The notes under the pieces were generated by a model. It saw only the letters and a program-made list of their open reading frames with translations, was not told where the DNA came from and ran no database searches. Shown here in pieces: positions 15,724 through 17,332 of a stretch of 17,332 nucleotides of DNA. Numbering within the stretch: the stretch's first letter is position 1; every line of letters begins with the position of its first letter. Position numbers and translations under genes: made by a program. Location of the stretch: the NCBI GenBank assembly GCA_947629125.1, contig CANRCO010000014.1:1-17332 (forward strand). Direction: 5' to 3'. This DNA is from an uncultured Bacilli bacterium (GTDB lineage Bacteria; Bacillota_I; Bacilli_A; RF39; UBA660).

Positions 15724-16247
15724 CTACTTTGACCTCTTTCATTTGGCATATTTTTTTGATAATAAGGATTTTTCTTTGTATAAACAACAAAGTATTCAGC
15801 ACCTTCATTAATCAATAGTTCTTCAAAACTGTAATCAATTTTCCAATTTAACTTTTTCATTAAATTCATTGATTTTTTATTATTTGGGTCAATGTTGAAG
15901 TAAAAATCTTCAATTTTAGGAAAATCTTTACCAAGAGTTTCTACCAAAATATTTGATGCCGCAAAAGCTATATTTTTATTACGATATTTAGGCAAAATAT
16001 AAATATCAACAGATAATCCACCCATAAAATTTTTAAAAAGTAGTAAGCCAGTAATTTTATTATCAACGATAATTCCATACATATCATCAACATAAACTGT
16101 GAAATTAACAAAATTATGATGTTCATAGTCAATTTCTTGTTTATTTGCTTTGTTATTATTAGTAATTTCTAAATTTTGTTTGTATTCTTCTTTTATATCA
16201 GAAGCTACTGTTTCATATTCTTCTTTACTTATTTTTCTTAATTCCAT
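15720..16247 (-). CDS. GNAT-family N-acetyltransferase, first gene of the murD-murE operon
   Basis: 175 residues. Residues 55-140 show a GNAT core: a strand and turn IIVDNKITGLLLF (59-71), the strand VDIYILPKYR, then RNKNIA (89-94) as a variant of the acetyl-CoA RxxGxA loop (Asn for Gly), and NIDPNNKKSMNLMKKLNW (118-135), the second GNAT motif. The end YFVVYTKKNPYYQK (152-165) is shared with the degenerate GNAT at 12505-12939. I start at ATG 16247, 7 bases after GAGGGTGA; the frame extends to 16286, but the promoter lies in that part. The 4-base overlap with murD makes it an operon leader. Acetylated target unknown; the link with cell-wall synthesis is positional only. Confidence 0.8.
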   Translation of the reverse strand: MELRKISKEEYETVASDIKEEYKQNLEITNNNKANKQEIDYEHHNFVNFTVYVDDMYGIIVDNKITGLLLFKNFMGGLSVDIYILPKYRNKNIAFAASNILVETLGKDFPKIEDFYFNIDPNNKKSMNLMKKLNWKIDYSFEELLINEGAEYFVVYTKKNPYYQKNMPNERGQSR

Positions 16248-16269
16248 AAATAATTCACCCTCTTTTTTT

Positions 16270-16278
16270 ATTATAACA
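16270..16278 (-). promoter_or_regulatory. Extended -10 promoter of the GNAT-murD-murE operon
   Basis: On the minus strand TGTTATAAT, 22 bases before the GNAT ATG. TTGACA (16281-16286) lies only 5 bases upstream of the -10 hexamer, too close to act as its -35. Confidence 0.5.
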
Positions 16279-16392
16279 TATGTCAAATTTTATGGAATTA
16301 TAAGTGACTAACTTTACATTAATTAGATATAAAATCAAATAATGAAGAAAAATTAAAAAATAATAAGAAATTTGTCTAAAATTAACATATTT

Positions 16393-16422
16393 TTGATTTA
16401 CAAAAATAAAATTTAGTTATAT
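16393..16422 (+). promoter_or_regulatory. Weak promoter candidate for the DUF975 gene
   Basis: TTGATT (16393-16398), an 18-base spacer and TTATAT (16417-16422) is the best pair I can find in the 203-base divergent intergenic region. That region otherwise shows no hairpin, small ORF or repeat. Low confidence because the region is nearly all A and T. Confidence 0.25.
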
Positions 16423-16450
16423 ATTATTATTAGAAAGGAGTATTTCTATT

Positions 16451-17122
16451 GTGAAAAGAGCTGAATTAAAAGAAAATGCTAAACAATCTTTAAAAGGTAA
16501 TTGGGGTAATGCCATTTTAATTATGATAGTATTTGGTTTACTTTCAACAGCAGCTACTGCTGTAAGTTTTATTGGTAATACTTCAGTTTTAACCGATGCT
16601 GATAAATTTTCTAAATTCTTAGAAACACCTAGTAGTTTCAATTTTGGTTGGGCTCAAGTTGTGTCTGGTATATTATCTATTTTAGTAGCAAGCTTCTTAA
16701 CTTTAGGATTTGTTAACTATCATTTAAAAGTTTCACGTAATGAAAAAGCATCAGCAAAAGATTTATTTAGCAAAGTTAATTTATGGTATCTTTATTTTGC
16801 TGTTAGTATAGTAACTTCTATATTCATTTCATTAGGGGCTCTATTATTAATCATTCCTGGTATTATTGCTTATTATAGATATGCAATGGTTAATTATATA
16901 ATGATAGATAACCCAGAATTAGGTGTATTTGGTGCTATTAAACGAAGCAAAGAAATGATGGATGGTCATAAATTTGACTTATTCGTTTTACATCTTAGCT
17001 TTATTGGCTGGCAAATATTAGTTGGTTTAACTTTCGGTTTATTAAACTTATATGTTGGACCATATCGAAAAGTTACAGAAGCTAATTTCTATAACAGCAT
17101 CAAAGATGGTAATTCAAAATAA
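16451..17122 (+). CDS. DUF975-family integral membrane protein
   Basis: 223 residues, usual for DUF975. The opening RAELKENAKQSLKGNWGNA (residues 3-21) is the family signature. Hydrophobic segments are at about 21-42, 70-92, 113-148 (including LLLIIPGIIAYYRYAM) and 178-202, and the late GPYRKVTEANFYNSI is the typical end. The function of the family is unknown; it sits in the cytoplasmic membrane. I use GTG 16451, 10 bases after AAAGGAG (16434-16440). The in-frame ATT at 16448 is 7 bases away and cannot be excluded. Single gene, divergent from the GNAT-murD-murE operon and followed by a terminator. Confidence 0.88.
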   Translation: MKRAELKENAKQSLKGNWGNAILIMIVFGLLSTAATAVSFIGNTSVLTDADKFSKFLETPSSFNFGWAQVVSGILSILVASFLTLGFVNYHLKVSRNEKASAKDLFSKVNLWYLYFAVSIVTSIFISLGALLLIIPGIIAYYRYAMVNYIMIDNPELGVFGAIKRSKEMMDGHKFDLFVLHLSFIGWQILVGLTFGLLNLYVGPYRKVTEANFYNSIKDGNSK

Positions 17123-17144
17123 AATCTAAAAGATTGATTTAAAG

Positions 17145-17173
17145 AAATGCAGTTATATTAATTGCATTTTTTT
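17145..17173 (+). terminator. Terminator of the DUF975 gene
   Basis: AAATGCAGTT (17145-17154) pairs with AATTGCATTT (17160-17169, one G-T pair) around a 5-base loop, followed by a T run to 17173. The hairpin is intact; the insertion sequence lies 35 bases beyond. Confidence 0.85.
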
Positions 17174-17208
17174 GTTTATATATGAAAAGAAACAAAAACA
17201 CCAAGAAT

Positions 17209-17233
17209 TGAACTGAACCCCAAAAGTTGGACA
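17209..17233 (-). repeat. Terminal inverted repeat of the IS3-family element
   Basis: 25 bases at the outer end: TGAACTGAACC, a short C and A run, then GTTGGACA. The tip is TG, as expected for IS3 ends. The partner repeat would lie outside the window. Confidence 0.8.
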
Positions 17234-17235
17234 GT

Positions 17236-17332
17236 TTAATTATTCAAGGATTGTGACCTAAATTGAATAGGTGACAGTCCTTTTAATTTTACTTTAATTC
17301 TATCATAATTATAGTAATTAATGTAGTCATCT
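17236..17332 (-). CDS. IS3-family transposase, C-terminal fragment
   Basis: The minus strand gives 31 residues up to a TAA at 17236-17238; the start lies beyond the window. DYINYYNYDRIKVKLKGLSP, then IQFRSQSLNN, is the conserved end of the integrase (DDE) domain of IS3/IS150-type transposases, just after the catalytic Glu region (YxxxYNxxRxxxxLxxxSPxxYR). The fragment runs right into the terminal repeat, as in intact elements. Whether the full gene is intact, and whether it uses the usual programmed frameshift between orfA and orfB, cannot be seen here. Confidence 0.88.
   Translation of the reverse strand, partial: DDYINYYNYDRIKVKLKGLSPIQFRSQSLNN

Larger units (their letters stand above)
17209..17332 (-). 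mobile_element. IS3-family insertion sequence, 3' end (continues past the window)
   Basis: The element's transposase end and its outer inverted repeat are present, and the rest lies beyond the right edge. The outer tip begins TGAACTGAACCCC at 17209, a pattern known in IS3/IS150-type elements. The transposase is read toward the DUF975 gene. The three bases just outside (17206-17208, AAT) would be the target duplication, but this cannot be checked without the other end. It inserted in an intergenic spot after a terminator, so no gene here is visibly broken. Confidence 0.88.

Noticed and set aside
16270..16286. TTGACA at 16281-16286 as -35 of the GNAT-murD-murE promoter
   Set aside because: It is only 5 bases from the -10; a working spacer is about 17.
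16279..16450. Small gene or RNA in the divergent intergenic region
   Set aside because: No ORF with a ribosome site, hairpin or conserved-looking element is visible; only a weak promoter candidate.
1..17332. TGA read as tryptophan (Mycoplasma-type code)
   Set aside because: gltX and the GNAT gene end naturally in TGA, Trp is TGG throughout, and all genes are full length with the standard code.

Overview
This is a very AT-rich chromosomal window from a low-GC Gram-positive (Firmicutes/Bacilli-type) bacterium, possibly one of the uncultured gut lineages near Erysipelotrichia or RF39. The reasons are the strong AAGGAGG-type ribosome binding sites, near-universal extended -10 promoters, the gene families present, and standard use of TGA as stop. 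The lineage is inferred from style and recalled sequence similarity, not from a search.

Layout. Bases 1-147 hold the end of a gene of unknown function. Bases 221-2220 hold a two-gene unit: a 587-residue cytoplasmic coiled-coil protein and an 81-residue protein. A bidirectional terminator separates it from a convergent gene (2259-3206, minus) for a membrane-anchored surface protein with a Thr/Asn-rich stalk and a C-terminal InlB-type repeat. Divergent from that gene is typA (3337-5145). Next come lgt-gltX-cysS (5225-8845), then two overlapping flavoprotein genes (8881-11683). The minus strand then carries a kinase-fold gene, a degenerate GNAT-like gene, and a GNAT-murD-murE operon transcribed from about 16270. 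Bases 16451-17122 (plus) encode a DUF975 membrane protein. The window ends in the terminus of an IS3-family insertion sequence (17209 to the edge).

Function. Most of the window is housekeeping: peptidoglycan precursor synthesis (MurD and MurE, the latter with the DNPR motif associated with meso-diaminopimelate), lipoprotein maturation (Lgt), aminoacyl-tRNA synthesis (GltX, CysS) and a translational GTPase (TypA). The less known parts are the coiled-coil pair, the stalked surface protein, the small kinase-like protein and the two GNAT-like proteins with a shared C-terminal motif.

Most notable. (1) The tetranucleotide GATC does not occur once in the 17.3 kb, although GAT is very common, and Asp codons are GAC wherever the next codon starts with C. 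(2) gltX has no ATG, GTG or TTG that keeps its first conserved motif; the well-placed ribosome binding site points to an ATT start, and that motif also has changed substrate-pocket residues. (3) Seven promoters share a TGN extended -10. No CRISPR array, tRNA or rRNA gene was seen, and no intergenic stretch exceeds 300 bases.
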